64,000 nucleotides of DNA from Halostella salina (GCF_003675855.1 NZ_RCIH01000001.1:124001-188000), one strand, 5' to 3'; positions 54,981 to 64,000 are shown, counted from the first letter of the stretch. The notes: generated by a model not told the origin, from the letters alone. Numbers and translations are program-made.

Positions 54981-54989
54981 GTATAAAGG
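54981..54989 (-). promoter_or_regulatory. TATA box of tRNA-Pro
   Basis: Minus strand reads CCTTTATAC, about 24-32 bp before the mature 5' end at 54957, standard for archaeal tRNA promoters. Confidence 0.7.
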
Positions 54990-55027
54990 GTTTCGCTCGG
55001 CATTTTGCGCCCGACTCCGGCACGGAG

Positions 55028-56884
55028 TCAGACGCCCCAGATCGCGGCGATGCCGAGCGTCGTCGTGATAGCAAACAGCAACTGGAGCGGCCCGCCGACG
55101 CGGACGTAGTCGGTGAAGCGGTAGCCGCCGGGCCCGTAGACGAACAGGTTCGTCTGGTAGCCCACCGGCGTCATGAACGCGGTGCTGGCGGCGAAGGTGA
55201 CGGCGAGGACGAACGAGAACGCGTTCGCGCCGAGCCGGGTCGCCGCCTCGAAGGCGACCGGCACCATGAGCACGACGCTGGCGTTGTTGCTGACGACGTT
55301 GGTCAGGAGCGCGGTGACGACGTACAGCAGGCCGAGCACGGCGATCGCCGGCAGGGCGGCGGCGCTCGCCACGACGGCGTCGGCGACCAGCGCGGCCGCC
55401 CCGGAGTTCTCCATCGCCAGCCCGAGCGGGATCACGCCCGCGAGCAGGACGATCACGTCCCACTGAACGGCGTCGTACACCTCGCCGGGCTTGAGACAGC
55501 CCGACACAACCATCCCGAGCGCGCCCGCGAGCGCCGCGACCATGATCGGGAGGAGGTCGAGCGCGGCGACGCCGACGACGCCGGCGACGATCCCCAGCGC
55601 GACGGGGATCTTCGACCGGCGGAACGTCCGGCGCTCGACCTCGCCGGCGACGGTGAAATCCCGGTTGCGGTCGAGCCGTTCGACGCTGTCCGGCGTCGCC
55701 TGCACGAGCAGGGTGTCGCCGATCCGAAGCGGGACGTGGTCCATGCGCTTGCGCACCACGTCGCCGCCGCGCCGGAGCGCGAGCACCGTCGCGTCGTAGC
55801 GCTGCCGGAACCCGGCGGAGACGAGCGTCTCGCCCAGCAGCGCCGACCCCGGCGGGATCACCACCTCCACGAGCGTCTGCGCTTCAGCGGCCGTCTCCAG
55901 TTCCGACTCGTCGACCTCGACCTCCGGGAGGAGGTCCAGCCCCTCGGCGTCGCTTATCTCCAGGAGGGTGTCGCGGTCGGTCCGGACGGCGAACACGTCG
56001 CCCGCCCGGATCGTCTTCGGACCGAGCGGCTCGATGAACACGCGCTCGCCCCGGACTAACTGGACGAGGTCCACGTCGTAGTCGAGTTCCCGCATCGTCG
56101 TCCGGACGGTCCGGCCGACCAGCGGCGAGTCCTCGCGGACGACGACCTCGGTGAGGTAGTCGCCCATCTCGAACTCCTCGGTGAGGTCCCCGGCGGGTTT
56201 GATGCGCTCGGGGGTGAGCCACCGCCCGACGGTGAGCAGGTAGACCGTGCCGACGACGCTCAGCAGCACGCCGAGCGCGGTGAACTCGAACATGCCGAAC
56301 CCCCGGCCGAGAAACTCCGGGCGGGCGACGATGTCGCTGGCGAGGATGTTGGTCGACGTGCCGATGAGCGTCAGCGTCCCGCCGAACATCGACGCGTACG
56401 ACAGCGGGATCAGCAGCTTCGACGGCGACGTGTTTCCCTCGTGGGCGAGGTCGGTGACCATCGGGAGCAGGATGGCGACGGCGGCGGTGTTGTTGATGAA
56501 CCCGGAGATGGGGCCGACGACGCCGATGGTCGCGCCGAGCTGTCGCCCCTCGTCGTCGCGGGTGTAGGCCGCTATTTTCTGTCCCAGCAGCTGGACGATC
56601 CCCGTCCGCTGGACGCCGTCGCTAAGGATGAACATGGCCAGCACGGTGATCGTCGCCGTGCTGGCGAAGCCGGAGACGCCCTGCTCGGGCGAGTCGAGCA
56701 CGACGACGGCCGAATCGAGCAGGCCGGCCCGGACGAACGCGCCGCTGACCGGCTCGACCAGCAGGAGCGCGACCATCACCCCGAGCGCCGTGATGTCGAC
56801 CGGCACCGCCTCGGTGGCAAAGAGGACCAGCGCGGCGACGATGATGGCGAACACGACGGCGACGGCCGGGGTGATGGGTGCCAC
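55028..56884 (-). CDS. SLC13-type permease with two RCK_C domains (copy 2)
   Basis: 618 aa from a GTG at 56884. Same layout as the gene at 52027-53940: membrane half with NNTAAVAILLPMV and LIGTSTNILASDI, two RCK_C domains (TVVREDSPLVGRTV, EVVIPPGSALLGETL), second membrane half with NNASVVLMVPVAF. The C-terminus is nearly identical over the last 70 residues (YQTNLFVYGPGGYRFTDY). Paralogous pair around tRNA-Pro, probably an old local duplication. Confidence 0.88.
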   Translation of the reverse strand: MAPITPAVAVVFAIIVAALVLFATEAVPVDITALGVMVALLLVEPVSGAFVRAGLLDSAVVVLDSPEQGVSGFASTATITVLAMFILSDGVQRTGIVQLLGQKIAAYTRDDEGRQLGATIGVVGPISGFINNTAAVAILLPMVTDLAHEGNTSPSKLLIPLSYASMFGGTLTLIGTSTNILASDIVARPEFLGRGFGMFEFTALGVLLSVVGTVYLLTVGRWLTPERIKPAGDLTEEFEMGDYLTEVVVREDSPLVGRTVRTTMRELDYDVDLVQLVRGERVFIEPLGPKTIRAGDVFAVRTDRDTLLEISDAEGLDLLPEVEVDESELETAAEAQTLVEVVIPPGSALLGETLVSAGFRQRYDATVLALRRGGDVVRKRMDHVPLRIGDTLLVQATPDSVERLDRNRDFTVAGEVERRTFRRSKIPVALGIVAGVVGVAALDLLPIMVAALAGALGMVVSGCLKPGEVYDAVQWDVIVLLAGVIPLGLAMENSGAAALVADAVVASAAALPAIAVLGLLYVVTALLTNVVSNNASVVLMVPVAFEAATRLGANAFSFVLAVTFAASTAFMTPVGYQTNLFVYGPGGYRFTDYVRVGGPLQLLFAITTTLGIAAIWGV

Positions 56885-56992
56885 ACCGGGGGAACGGCGG
56901 CGGCGGGAAAAAACCCACCGACGCGGACACGTCGCCCGGGGTTCCCGGGGTCGGCGGCCAACTTTAACGTGTCCGCGCTCGGACGTACCGCT

Positions 56993-57448
56993 ATGGTCCC
57001 CTCCCCCCGAATCCTGCTCGTCGGCCCGCCCGAGAACCGCCGGCGTCGCCTTCTCGCGCTCGCGTTCGTCCCCTTCCTGTTCGTCGCGACGTTCGCGGCG
57101 TACGCCGTCGGCGCGTTCGGCGTGTCCGGCTGCGTCGTGTTCATCCCCGGGCAGGCCATGCTCGTCGGGCTCGCCGCCGCGGCCGTCGCCGGCTACGCCC
57201 GGGTCGGGCTGGCCGTCGGGTGGCTCGGCGCGTACGCCCCGCTGCTCGGGTTCAACGCGGACCACGCGTTCATGGGGCTATCGTCCAGAACGCGGGTGGA
57301 ACAGCTCGCCTACTTCCTCGAACCCGACGGGCTGGCGTTCTACGCGGTCGTCGCGCTCGTGTTCGGAACCGTCGCCTTCGCCGCGGGGTACGTGCTCCGG
57401 ACCTGCGTCGCGGTGCTGTGGGGGGAGTGGACGGTCGCCGACCGCTAA
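56993..57448 (+). CDS. Four-TM membrane protein, unknown
   Basis: 151 aa. Hydrophobic segments at about 22-42, 47-67, 70-88 and 112-135. A TATA-like ACTTTAACG lies 24-32 bp upstream. No family recognised. Its stop overlaps the helicase stop by 4 bp (convergent). Confidence 0.65.
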   Translation: MVPSPRILLVGPPENRRRRLLALAFVPFLFVATFAAYAVGAFGVSGCVVFIPGQAMLVGLAAAAVAGYARVGLAVGWLGAYAPLLGFNADHAFMGLSSRTRVEQLAYFLEPDGLAFYAVVALVFGTVAFAAGYVLRTCVAVLWGEWTVADR

Positions 57449-59499
57449 AGGTCGTCCTCGTCCAGTTCCGCGTCGGCGACGAGGCTGTAGGGGTGTTTCT
57501 CCTTGCGGATGCCATCCAACAGGAGGAACGCCTCGCGGGGGTCGAGGAAGTGGCTCGTCACGGCCCGGCCGAGCGGCGTCGGCTCGAACCCGTCGATGAA
57601 CTCGTACTCCAGGAGCTTGCCGATGGCGTGTTTCGTCGGCACCTCGCCGATCATGCGGTCGTTGAGCCGCTTTGCGCCCTTGCCCGCGACGGTGACGTTC
57701 GCCAGCGTCTCCTCGACGGCGGAGCTCTCGTCGTAGCGGGTGCGGACAGCCTCCATCTCCCCCTTGAGGAGCTTGAACGCCACCTCGTCCTCGGTCATCT
57801 CCATGCTGCCGTGGTAGCTCTCGTCGGGTTCGACGAGGACGTACACCTTCCCGGTGTCGTGGTAGTCGGGGCGGCCGGCGCGGCCGAGCATCTGGTGGAA
57901 CTCCTGGACGGTGAGCCACTCGATCCCCATCGCGAGGCGGTCGAAGATCACCTGCGAGGCCGGGAAGTCGACGCCAGCCGCCAGCGCGGCGGTCGTGACG
58001 ACGGCAGCGAGGTCCTGGTCGGCGAACATCCGTTCGACCTTCTTCCGACGGCCGTAGTCCAGCCCCGCGTGGTACGGCGCGGACTCGTACTCCAGCTTCC
58101 GGCTGATCTCGTGGCAGCGCCGCCGCGAGTTGGTGAAGATGATCGTCTGCCCGCGGTACCCTTTCGAGGACTTGCTGTCGAACTCCCGACGGACCAGCTT
58201 GTTCTCGATGCGGGGTTTCTCGCGGCCGTCGGCGAACGTGACGTGGCGCTCGATGGGGACCGGCCGCTCCTCGAACTCCACGAGGTTCGCCCGCAGCTGG
58301 CCGGCGAGTTCGCTCGGGTTGCCGACCGTCGCGGAGAGGTACACCCACTGCGCGCCGCCGTAGTCCGACCGCTCGTCGGCGCGCGTCTCGCAGTAGTGTT
58401 TGAGCCGCGAGATGAGGCCGTCGAGGCGGTGTCCCCGGCCCTCCTCCTGGAGCGTGTGGACCTCGTCGATGACGACGGTGCCGATGTCGCCGAGGTCACG
58501 TCCGGTGCGGAGCGCGTGGTCGATCCCCTCGTACGTGCCGACGATCACGTCGGCGTTCGGGTCGAAGCGGTTGCCGTCGTCCCGGACGCGGCTCGCGCCG
58601 ACGCGGATCGAGACGTTCACCAGGTCGCCGTACTCGTCGCGGAAGTCCTCGTGTTTCTGGTTGGCCAGCGCCACCAGCGGGACGAGAAACAGCATCTTCC
58701 CGTTGCCGTTCAGCGCGCGGTCCAGACCGGTCATCTCGCCGACCAGCGTCTTCCCGGTCGCCGTCGCGCTGACGACCAGCTGGTCGCGACCGTCGAACAG
58801 TCCGTTCTCGACCGCGAGGCTCTGGACGGGCAGCAGCTCCTCGAAGCGGTCCTCCAGCAGGCCCTGAACGCCCGGGTGGAGGTTCAGCTCGTCGACGCGG
58901 ATGTTCTCGATGCTGTCGGTCGTCGCGCTGATTTCGTCGAACTTCGTCAGGTCGGGGTCGAGATGCCCCTTCAGGAGGTTCGTGATCCGGTCCAGGTCCT
59001 GCACGTCAAGCAGGAGTTCCTCCAGCCGGTCCCGGGCGGCCCCGGTCATCTCGCCCTGGTAGGAGAGTTCGCGCTCCAGCTCCTGCTTGGCGCAGTCCGG
59101 ACAGATGTACTCGTCGTCGGTCTCGATGGCGGTGTCGGACGTGATCGGCGAATAGCGACCGTCGGAGGCACAGAGACGACAGGTCCGGACGGCCTTCGCC
59201 GACAGCTGGTAGCCGTCGAGCATCGCCTGCAGGCGCTTCCGTGCGCCGGGCGAGGTCTGCTCGGAGATGCGGATGCGTTCGGCCCGGCGGGCGATCTCCA
59301 CGAACTGGTCGGGGTCGCGTGGCTCCTCGCTGGAGCCCTGCTTGATCCGGAACCTCCCCGGCCGGGGACCGGCTCCCGTCTCCTTCAGTTCGAGCTTGGC
59401 GCGGAACACCCTGCTCCCGTCGCGGACGACCGCGACGACGAAGTGGTCGCCGGACTCGTGGAGGAACAGCGTGTCCACCTGCTGGACCTGCCGTGACAC
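57445..59499 (-). CDS. Ski2-like DEAD/DEAH helicase with N-terminal zinc region
   Basis: 684 aa from a GTG. Residues 1-175 are unusual for a helicase: a beta-rich opening, then a CRLCASD ... YICPDCAK zinc site (about 107-140). The helicase core has VSATATGKT, VIDEVHTLQ, SATVGNPSE, FTNSRRRCHEI and QMLGRAGRP. A helical domain ends with SHFLDPREAFLLLDG. Similar haloarchaeal proteins carry a DUF5814 label; the likely role is in repair or RNA processing (inference). Confidence 0.9.
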   Translation of the reverse strand: MSRQVQQVDTLFLHESGDHFVVAVVRDGSRVFRAKLELKETGAGPRPGRFRIKQGSSEEPRDPDQFVEIARRAERIRISEQTSPGARKRLQAMLDGYQLSAKAVRTCRLCASDGRYSPITSDTAIETDDEYICPDCAKQELERELSYQGEMTGAARDRLEELLLDVQDLDRITNLLKGHLDPDLTKFDEISATTDSIENIRVDELNLHPGVQGLLEDRFEELLPVQSLAVENGLFDGRDQLVVSATATGKTLVGEMTGLDRALNGNGKMLFLVPLVALANQKHEDFRDEYGDLVNVSIRVGASRVRDDGNRFDPNADVIVGTYEGIDHALRTGRDLGDIGTVVIDEVHTLQEEGRGHRLDGLISRLKHYCETRADERSDYGGAQWVYLSATVGNPSELAGQLRANLVEFEERPVPIERHVTFADGREKPRIENKLVRREFDSKSSKGYRGQTIIFTNSRRRCHEISRKLEYESAPYHAGLDYGRRKKVERMFADQDLAAVVTTAALAAGVDFPASQVIFDRLAMGIEWLTVQEFHQMLGRAGRPDYHDTGKVYVLVEPDESYHGSMEMTEDEVAFKLLKGEMEAVRTRYDESSAVEETLANVTVAGKGAKRLNDRMIGEVPTKHAIGKLLEYEFIDGFEPTPLGRAVTSHFLDPREAFLLLDGIRKEKHPYSLVADAELDEDDL

Positions 59500-59541
59500 G
59501 GAAACGGGTACGAGATACGGGTATTTCAGGTGTTCGGAACG

Positions 59542-59757
59542 CTACGGGAGGGCAAAGCGGCGGCGGTCCGTGACCGTCGCGTCGCAGTCCGGACAGCGGT
59601 ACACGTCGTGGGGGCGACCGTTGCGGCGCTCCTCGGCGACGGTCCAGTCGCCGTCCGGCGGACTCTCGTGGCCGCAGTCGGGGCAGGAAAGCACCGCCTT
59701 TCGGGTGCGCCGTGCGCCGCTGGCGGTGGAGATGTGGTCGAGGCGATTCATTGCCAT
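59542..59757 (-). CDS. Small zinc-finger protein
   Basis: 71 aa with CxxC (LSCPDCGHE) and a second CxxC (YRCPDCDAT), a classic zinc ribbon, basic N-terminus. A second ATG lies two codons downstream. Just 42 bp upstream of the helicase start on the same strand, and perhaps co-transcribed with it. Confidence 0.75.
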   Translation of the reverse strand: MAMNRLDHISTASGARRTRKAVLSCPDCGHESPPDGDWTVAEERRNGRPHDVYRCPDCDATVTDRRRFALP

Positions 59758-59886
59758 CCCGTAGGCGCTCAGCCGGTAAAAGCCCCGTGGCGGCGCGGGA
59801 TCGATCCTTATGATCCGCAGCCGTACGGGTCCCGACGGTGCCGACGGCCGATAGTATAACGTACCCCTGCGTGTTGTTCACACCAC

Positions 59887-61911
59887 ATGCCAGATTCGGG
59901 GGACGGGGATGGGACCGTGTCCTTCGGGACCGACGGCGACGCGGTGGTGGTACGGGACGCTATCGAGGACCGAACGCTTCGTCTGGGGACGGCCGACCGA
60001 CCGAAGCTCCGACCGGCGGTGACCGACATGTTCGTCTTCCCGGTCGACCGGGCCGTGTCGTTCAGGACCACGAAGCTCCGCGTCGGGGCTCACAGTAACG
60101 TCCGCCTCCGTGACGGCGACGGCGACGACCGCGGCGGGTTCGACACGAGACCGCGGGCGGTGTCCGGCGGGACGCATTTCCTCGCAGTGGACGGGCCGGT
60201 CAAGCTGTACGTCAGGGTCCCGGACGCGTCCTTCACCGCGGCGTACGCCCACGCGGAGCGCCAGACCGCGCCCCTCGTCGTCGAGTTCGACGAGCCGACG
60301 GAGCTCGCGGTCGGCGCGCGGTCCGAACACACCCGTCCGGCGGCGACGATCACGGTGCCCGGGTCGCCGAGCGGGATGCTTACGGCCGTCTCTTATCTGG
60401 GGTCGTCGGTGAAGGAGTTCTCGGCGGAGCGGTCGTGGCCGTCGCTCCGCGGCCACCCGCCGGCGATCGAGGTCGGGGACGAACTCGACGTGCCGGCGTC
60501 GCTCTCGAAGCCCGACACCGGCGTGACGATAGCGGTGCCGCCGTCGTACGCGAACGCGTACCGGGTCGCGCCGCTCGCCTTCTACCTCGGCGCGACGGTC
60601 GAATCCGGGGGCAGCCCGGAGCTCCGGCTCGACAACGGCTACGTCGAACCGCTCCGGACCGACGACCGCTCGCTGACGGCGACCGTCGCGGACCTGCTCG
60701 GCCGGTGTCTCCTGCTTGACTCGCTCGTCCGGGTCGGCGGCTACTACTCGCTCCCGCGCCACGAGTACGACGAACTCGCGCCGCATCTCCCCTTCTACCC
60801 GCCGAACCTCTACGACGCGTCGATCCCCGACCAGCTGATCGAGTATCTGGAGGTCTCCCGGTCGCGGATCGAACTGTACCTCCCCAGGTGGCCGACGCAG
60901 GCGGTGCTCCGGCCGCGGGCCGCGGACGGGGAACTGCTCCCGTCGGTCCTCGACGGGCTCGCCCCCGTCCGCGTCTCGGCGTCCGCGACCGGGTGGCCCG
61001 ACCGCGACTCGCCCACGACGGCGTACGTCCACGACGACCCGCCGGCCGGAACCTGTCGCCTCGTCCCGTCGTCGTTCGAGCACGTCCGGTCGTGGTCCCC
61101 GCCGAGTCCGGAGGACGCGTCGGTCGCCGTCCTGACGGCCGACGCCGGCCGCGCCGCGCGCTTCCGGGCGCTCCTGAGCGACGACCCGCTCGCGGCGGGG
61201 TCGGTCTCCGTTCGCCACTGGGACGACGACCGTGCCGCGGACGCGCTCGCGGCGAGCAACGACCTGCTGTACTGCGACCGCTCGGTCCCGCCCGAGCGAC
61301 GCGCCGCCGTTGCGTCGGCGACCACGCCGCCGGATCCCGACGCGACCGACGCGCGAACCGTCGTGTTCGCCGGCGAGGGGGCGTTCCCGGCTGCCGTCGA
61401 CGCGGTCGAACGCGGCGGCGTCGGCGGGGTCGCGGCCGAGCGCCCGCTCTCACCGCGTCGGATCCGGACGCTGGTCGAGGCGCTGCTCGCCGGGCACCCC
61501 CTCTCCGAGAGCGTCCGGCTCGCCGCCATCGGGGAGGAGACGCCGTTCCGGCTCGTCGGGGTTCCCTCGCGGACGGCGGTGCGACTCGACGGCGCGAACG
61601 TCCCGATCCGGGTCGACGTGGAGTCGGTCGCGGCCGACGAACACGAGGTCACCGTCCGCCATCAGGTGACCGACGAGCAGCCACTCGGCACGTGTGCCCG
61701 GTTCGACGGGCCGCCAGCGCGCGACGCGTATCAGCTGACCGGAACGCCCCTGACGCGCTCGGCCCGGGCCACGGCCTCGGAGGTCCGCGACCTGCTGGCT
61801 GACCCCGATTCAGTCGTCCGGTTCAACGGGACCACGTACCACGACGAGACCGATGCGTCGACGGCGTTCGTCCGCGACGAGGCCCGACGGCATCTTCGCC
61901 CCGGTCGGTGA
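59887..61911 (+). CDS. Large haloarchaeal protein of unknown function
   Basis: 674 aa, acidic, no signal peptide or membrane segments. Landmarks: early beta-rich region (FVFPVDRAVSFRTTKLRVG), a central region with RCLLLDSLVRVGGYYSLPRHEYDELAPHLPFYPP, and a C-terminal third with VAVLTADAGRAARFRALL and VVFAGEGAFPAAVDAVERGG resembling an alpha/beta Rossmann-like unit. No known catalytic motif is recognised. TATA-like TAGTATAAC lies about 28-36 bp upstream, so it is expressed from its own promoter. Confidence 0.72.
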   Translation: MPDSGDGDGTVSFGTDGDAVVVRDAIEDRTLRLGTADRPKLRPAVTDMFVFPVDRAVSFRTTKLRVGAHSNVRLRDGDGDDRGGFDTRPRAVSGGTHFLAVDGPVKLYVRVPDASFTAAYAHAERQTAPLVVEFDEPTELAVGARSEHTRPAATITVPGSPSGMLTAVSYLGSSVKEFSAERSWPSLRGHPPAIEVGDELDVPASLSKPDTGVTIAVPPSYANAYRVAPLAFYLGATVESGGSPELRLDNGYVEPLRTDDRSLTATVADLLGRCLLLDSLVRVGGYYSLPRHEYDELAPHLPFYPPNLYDASIPDQLIEYLEVSRSRIELYLPRWPTQAVLRPRAADGELLPSVLDGLAPVRVSASATGWPDRDSPTTAYVHDDPPAGTCRLVPSSFEHVRSWSPPSPEDASVAVLTADAGRAARFRALLSDDPLAAGSVSVRHWDDDRAADALAASNDLLYCDRSVPPERRAAVASATTPPDPDATDARTVVFAGEGAFPAAVDAVERGGVGGVAAERPLSPRRIRTLVEALLAGHPLSESVRLAAIGEETPFRLVGVPSRTAVRLDGANVPIRVDVESVAADEHEVTVRHQVTDEQPLGTCARFDGPPARDAYQLTGTPLTRSARATASEVRDLLADPDSVVRFNGTTYHDETDASTAFVRDEARRHLRPGR

Positions 61912-61970
61912 CACTGACCGCCGGCGGACGCCGGTCCTCGGCGGTCCCGGACTCGCGCCGTGCGCCGGCG

Positions 61971-62339
61971 TCACTCCGCGAGTTCGATCTCGTCGTCGCC
62001 GTTCGGCACCGCACAGAGGAACGCGCCCGGCTCGTCGCCCTCGTTCCGGTACCAGTGGACGACGCCCGCCGGGATCAGGAGGCTGTCGCCCGCGCCCACG
62101 ACGCGCTCCTCGCCGTCGATCCCGACGACGTACTCGCCGTCCAGCACGTACTGCTCGTGTTCGACCGCGTTGGTGTGTTTCGGCACCGTCGCGCCGGGAT
62201 CCAGGGTGAACCGCCGGATGGCGAAGTTGGGCGCACCGTCGCTCGCATCGACCAGCACGCCCTTCGAGAGGCCCTCTGCGGCGTCGACCGGTTCGTACTC
62301 CACCTCGTCCGCGCGGCGGATCAATGGGTCCGCGTCCAT
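61971..62339 (-). CDS. Cupin-domain protein (complete metal motif)
   Basis: 122 aa. Motif 1: VPKHTNAVEHEQYVLDGEYVVGI (His, His, Glu); motif 2: LLIPAGVVHWYRNEG. The His set fits a metal-dependent cupin. Start at the ATG 62339 (MDADPLIRRADEVEY). Convergent with the 674-aa gene. Confidence 0.85.
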   Translation of the reverse strand: MDADPLIRRADEVEYEPVDAAEGLSKGVLVDASDGAPNFAIRRFTLDPGATVPKHTNAVEHEQYVLDGEYVVGIDGEERVVGAGDSLLIPAGVVHWYRNEGDEPGAFLCAVPNGDDEIELAE

Positions 62340-62390
62340 AGCCGACCGTACGCGCCGACCGCCGTAGTCCTGTCGGGACCACGGGGACCG

Positions 62391-62399
62391 TTTTAATAG
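62391..62399 (+). promoter_or_regulatory. TATA box of the M50 protease gene
   Basis: TTTTAATAG lies 24-32 bp before the ATG at 62423, as expected for a leaderless haloarchaeal mRNA. Confidence 0.6.
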
Positions 62400-62422
62400 C
62401 CAGCCCTCGAACATCCCACACC

Positions 62423-63595
62423 ATGCGAAGCTTCCGCATCGGCTCCCTGTTCGGGATCCCGATCAAGCTCGACCTCACGTTCCTGATCGTCTTGCCGTTG
62501 TTCGCCTACCTGATCGGTTCGCAGGTCGGGCCGACGACGGACGTGTTGAACACCGTCTGGTCGGCCGGGATCACGACGGGACCGCTCACCGAGGGCGCGA
62601 CGCCGTGGGTGCTCGGGTCGGCCGCCGCGGTCGGCCTGTTCGTCGGCGTCGTCCTCCACGAACTCGGCCACTCGCTCGTGGCGATGCGCTACGGGTTCCC
62701 GATCGACTCGATCACGCTGTGGATCTTCGGCGGGATCGCCTCCTTTTCCGAGATGCCCGAGGACTGGAAGCAGGAACTGCAGATCGCCATCGCCGGCCCG
62801 GTCGTCAGCGTGGCGGTCGGTGCGGTCTGTTACGCCGCGCTCGTCTCGCTCCCGGCGTCGCTGGACGCCGTCAAGTTCGTCGTCGGCTATCTCGCGATCC
62901 TGAACTTCGTGCTGGCCGTCTTCAACATGCTGCCGGGGTTCCCGATGGACGGCGGGCGCGTCCTGCGGGCGCTGCTCGCCCGGAACAGGCCGTACGCTCG
63001 GGCGACCCAGATCGCCGCCGAGGTCGGGAAGGGCTTTGCCCTCCTGCTCGGGCTCTGGGGGCTGTTCAACTTCCAGATCCTGCTCGTCGGCATCGCCTTC
63101 TTCATCTACATCGGCGCGTCCAGCGAGTCCCAGCAGGTGACGATGAAGGCGGCCTTCCAGAACGTCACGGTCCGGGATCTGATGACGCCCCGGGAGGACC
63201 TCCACACGGTCGGTCCCGACGCCTCCGTCGCCGAACTGATGCAGCGGATGTTCACCGAGCGCCACACGGGCTACCCGGTCGTCGACGGCGACGACCTCGT
63301 GGGGCTGGTCACGCTGGACGACGCCCGCGAGGTCAAGGAGGTCGAGCGCGACGCCTACGAGGTGTCGGAGGTGATGAGCCGCGACCTGCGGACCGTCTCG
63401 CCCGACACCGACGCCATGACCGCGATCGAGGACATCCAGCGCCACGGGATCGGCCGCCTGCTCGTCGTCGACGACCGGGGCGACCTGGTCGGTCTCATCT
63501 CGCGGACCGACGTGATGACCGCGTTCAACATCATCCAGTCGACCGGGTCGCTTGAACCCGCCCGCGAGGCGGGGACGGCCGAGCGCGCCGACTGA
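62423..63595 (+). CDS. Site-2-type M50 metalloprotease with CBS pair
   Basis: 390 aa. The intramembrane zinc protease has HELGH (HExxH) and NMLPGFPMDGGR, with six TM segments over residues 1-230. CBS domains follow (about 245-375: DLMTPREDLHTVGPDASV and VMSRDLRTVSPDTDAM), likely binding a nucleotide to gate cleavage. Substrate probably a membrane-bound regulator (inference). Confidence 0.93.
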   Translation: MRSFRIGSLFGIPIKLDLTFLIVLPLFAYLIGSQVGPTTDVLNTVWSAGITTGPLTEGATPWVLGSAAAVGLFVGVVLHELGHSLVAMRYGFPIDSITLWIFGGIASFSEMPEDWKQELQIAIAGPVVSVAVGAVCYAALVSLPASLDAVKFVVGYLAILNFVLAVFNMLPGFPMDGGRVLRALLARNRPYARATQIAAEVGKGFALLLGLWGLFNFQILLVGIAFFIYIGASSESQQVTMKAAFQNVTVRDLMTPREDLHTVGPDASVAELMQRMFTERHTGYPVVDGDDLVGLVTLDDAREVKEVERDAYEVSEVMSRDLRTVSPDTDAMTAIEDIQRHGIGRLLVVDDRGDLVGLISRTDVMTAFNIIQSTGSLEPAREAGTAERAD

Positions 63596-63673
63596 GCGAC
63601 CGGGATCCGTCATATATAGTTCTCGGGAGCGCACATAGCAACCGCTTTTCCCTGCTCCCCGAAAGACAGCGCC

Positions 63674-64000
63674 ATGAGCCACGACACGGTTCGATTCGGG
63701 TTCGTCTGCGTCCAGAACGCCGGCCGCAGCCAGATGTCGGCCGCCTTCGCCGAACGGGAGATCGAACGCCGCGGTCTCGGCGACCGCGCGGCGGTCCTCA
63801 CCGGCGGTACGCACCCCGCCGACGCGGTCCACGACGAGGTGGTCGAGACGATGCGGGAACGCGACATCGACCTCTCGGACCGTCAGCCTCGTGAGGTGAC
63901 GACCGGCGAACTGAACGACTGTGACGTGGTGGCGACGATGGGCTGTTCGACGCTCGAACTGGACGCCGACGTGGATACGCGGGACTGGGACCTCACCGAC
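63674..64000 (+). CDS. Low-Mr phosphotyrosine phosphatase / arsenate reductase-like (3' end cut)
   Basis: At least 109 aa; the frame runs off the right edge. CVQNAGRSQMS (C12, R18, S19) is the CX5RS phosphate loop. HxCVQNAGRS is typical of haloarchaeal ArsC-type proteins. The general acid Asp (DP) would lie beyond the window. TATA-like CATATATAG is 55-63 bp upstream, so a short leader is possible. Confidence 0.88.
   Translation, partial: MSHDTVRFGFVCVQNAGRSQMSAAFAEREIERRGLGDRAAVLTGGTHPADAVHDEVVETMRERDIDLSDRQPREVTTGELNDCDVVATMGCSTLELDADVDTRDWDLTD

Noticed and set aside
1-64000. CRISPR array suggested by the Cas4-like gene
   Set aside because: No regularly spaced repeats of 24-40 bp were seen near 23-24 kb or elsewhere; the direct repeat at 18.8 kb is only 2.3 copies with coding content.

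Overview
The window is chromosomal DNA of a haloarchaeon (class Halobacteria); I cannot name the genus. The evidence is high G+C, very acidic proteins, a halophilic plant-type 2Fe-2S ferredoxin with the extended acidic N-terminus, and archaeal information-processing genes (MCM, L39e, L31e, LX, aIF6, prefoldin alpha, SRP54, FtsY, a TFB-like cyclin protein). Other marks are a HalX response regulator, a bacterio-opsin-activator-type HTH remnant, Tat lipoproteins, a PGF-CTERM-like tail and archaeal TATA boxes 25-32 bp upstream of starts. It is almost entirely core-type, densely packed chromosome with no rRNA, no CRISPR array and no insertion sequence.

Layout. 1-5.3 kb: truncated prepilin peptidase, a GH5 lipoprotein, then a lower-GC stretch with a frameshifted Bat-type HTH pseudogene and a PAS histidine kinase. 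5.3-11.4 kb: ferredoxin, a first PiT phosphate transporter, hisA, a TFB-like gene, hisB, a serine beta-lactamase-fold lipoprotein behind a double palindrome, and a small membrane protein behind a palindrome and a 25-codon ORF. 11.4-18.8 kb: a large multi-PAS histidine kinase, an ACT protein, an IMPACT-family protein, upp and small proteins. 19-32 kb: a second PiT transporter, a CBS/CorC membrane protein, a thioredoxin-fold pair, a Sua5/YrdC protein, a Cas4-like protein lacking catalytic residues, SufU, SufS, an aldo/keto reductase, an LVIVD surface protein, an ABC exporter and a TPR/DUF424 pair. 32-39 kb: ThpR, then the translation and protein-targeting block L39e-L31e-aIF6-LX-prefoldin-FtsY, a HalX regulator and SRP54. 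39-43 kb: SurE, two MgtE half-genes, a lipoprotein and a Gate-domain membrane protein. 43-52 kb: a long minus-strand run headed by an MCM helicase gene with two inteins and ending in a four-gene operon closed by a MinD/ParA-like ATPase. 52-64 kb: two paralogous SLC13/RCK-C permeases around an aldo/keto reductase and tRNA-Pro(UGG), a Ski2-type helicase with an extra N-terminal zinc region, an unrecognised 674-aa protein, a cupin, an M50-CBS protease and a truncated low-Mr phosphatase/ArsC-like gene.

How genes connect. Translation and co-translational targeting are concentrated at 33-38.6 kb (ribosomal proteins, prefoldin, both GTPases of the SRP pathway). Fe-S supply is represented by SufU and SufS in separate units. 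Two histidine kinases and one HalX regulator indicate sensing. The most interesting unexplained assembly is the MCM to MinD-like run (43.2-52 kb): a coiled-coil protein, two small unknown proteins and a P-loop-less KaiC-like protein lie between a replicative helicase and a ParA-type ATPase.
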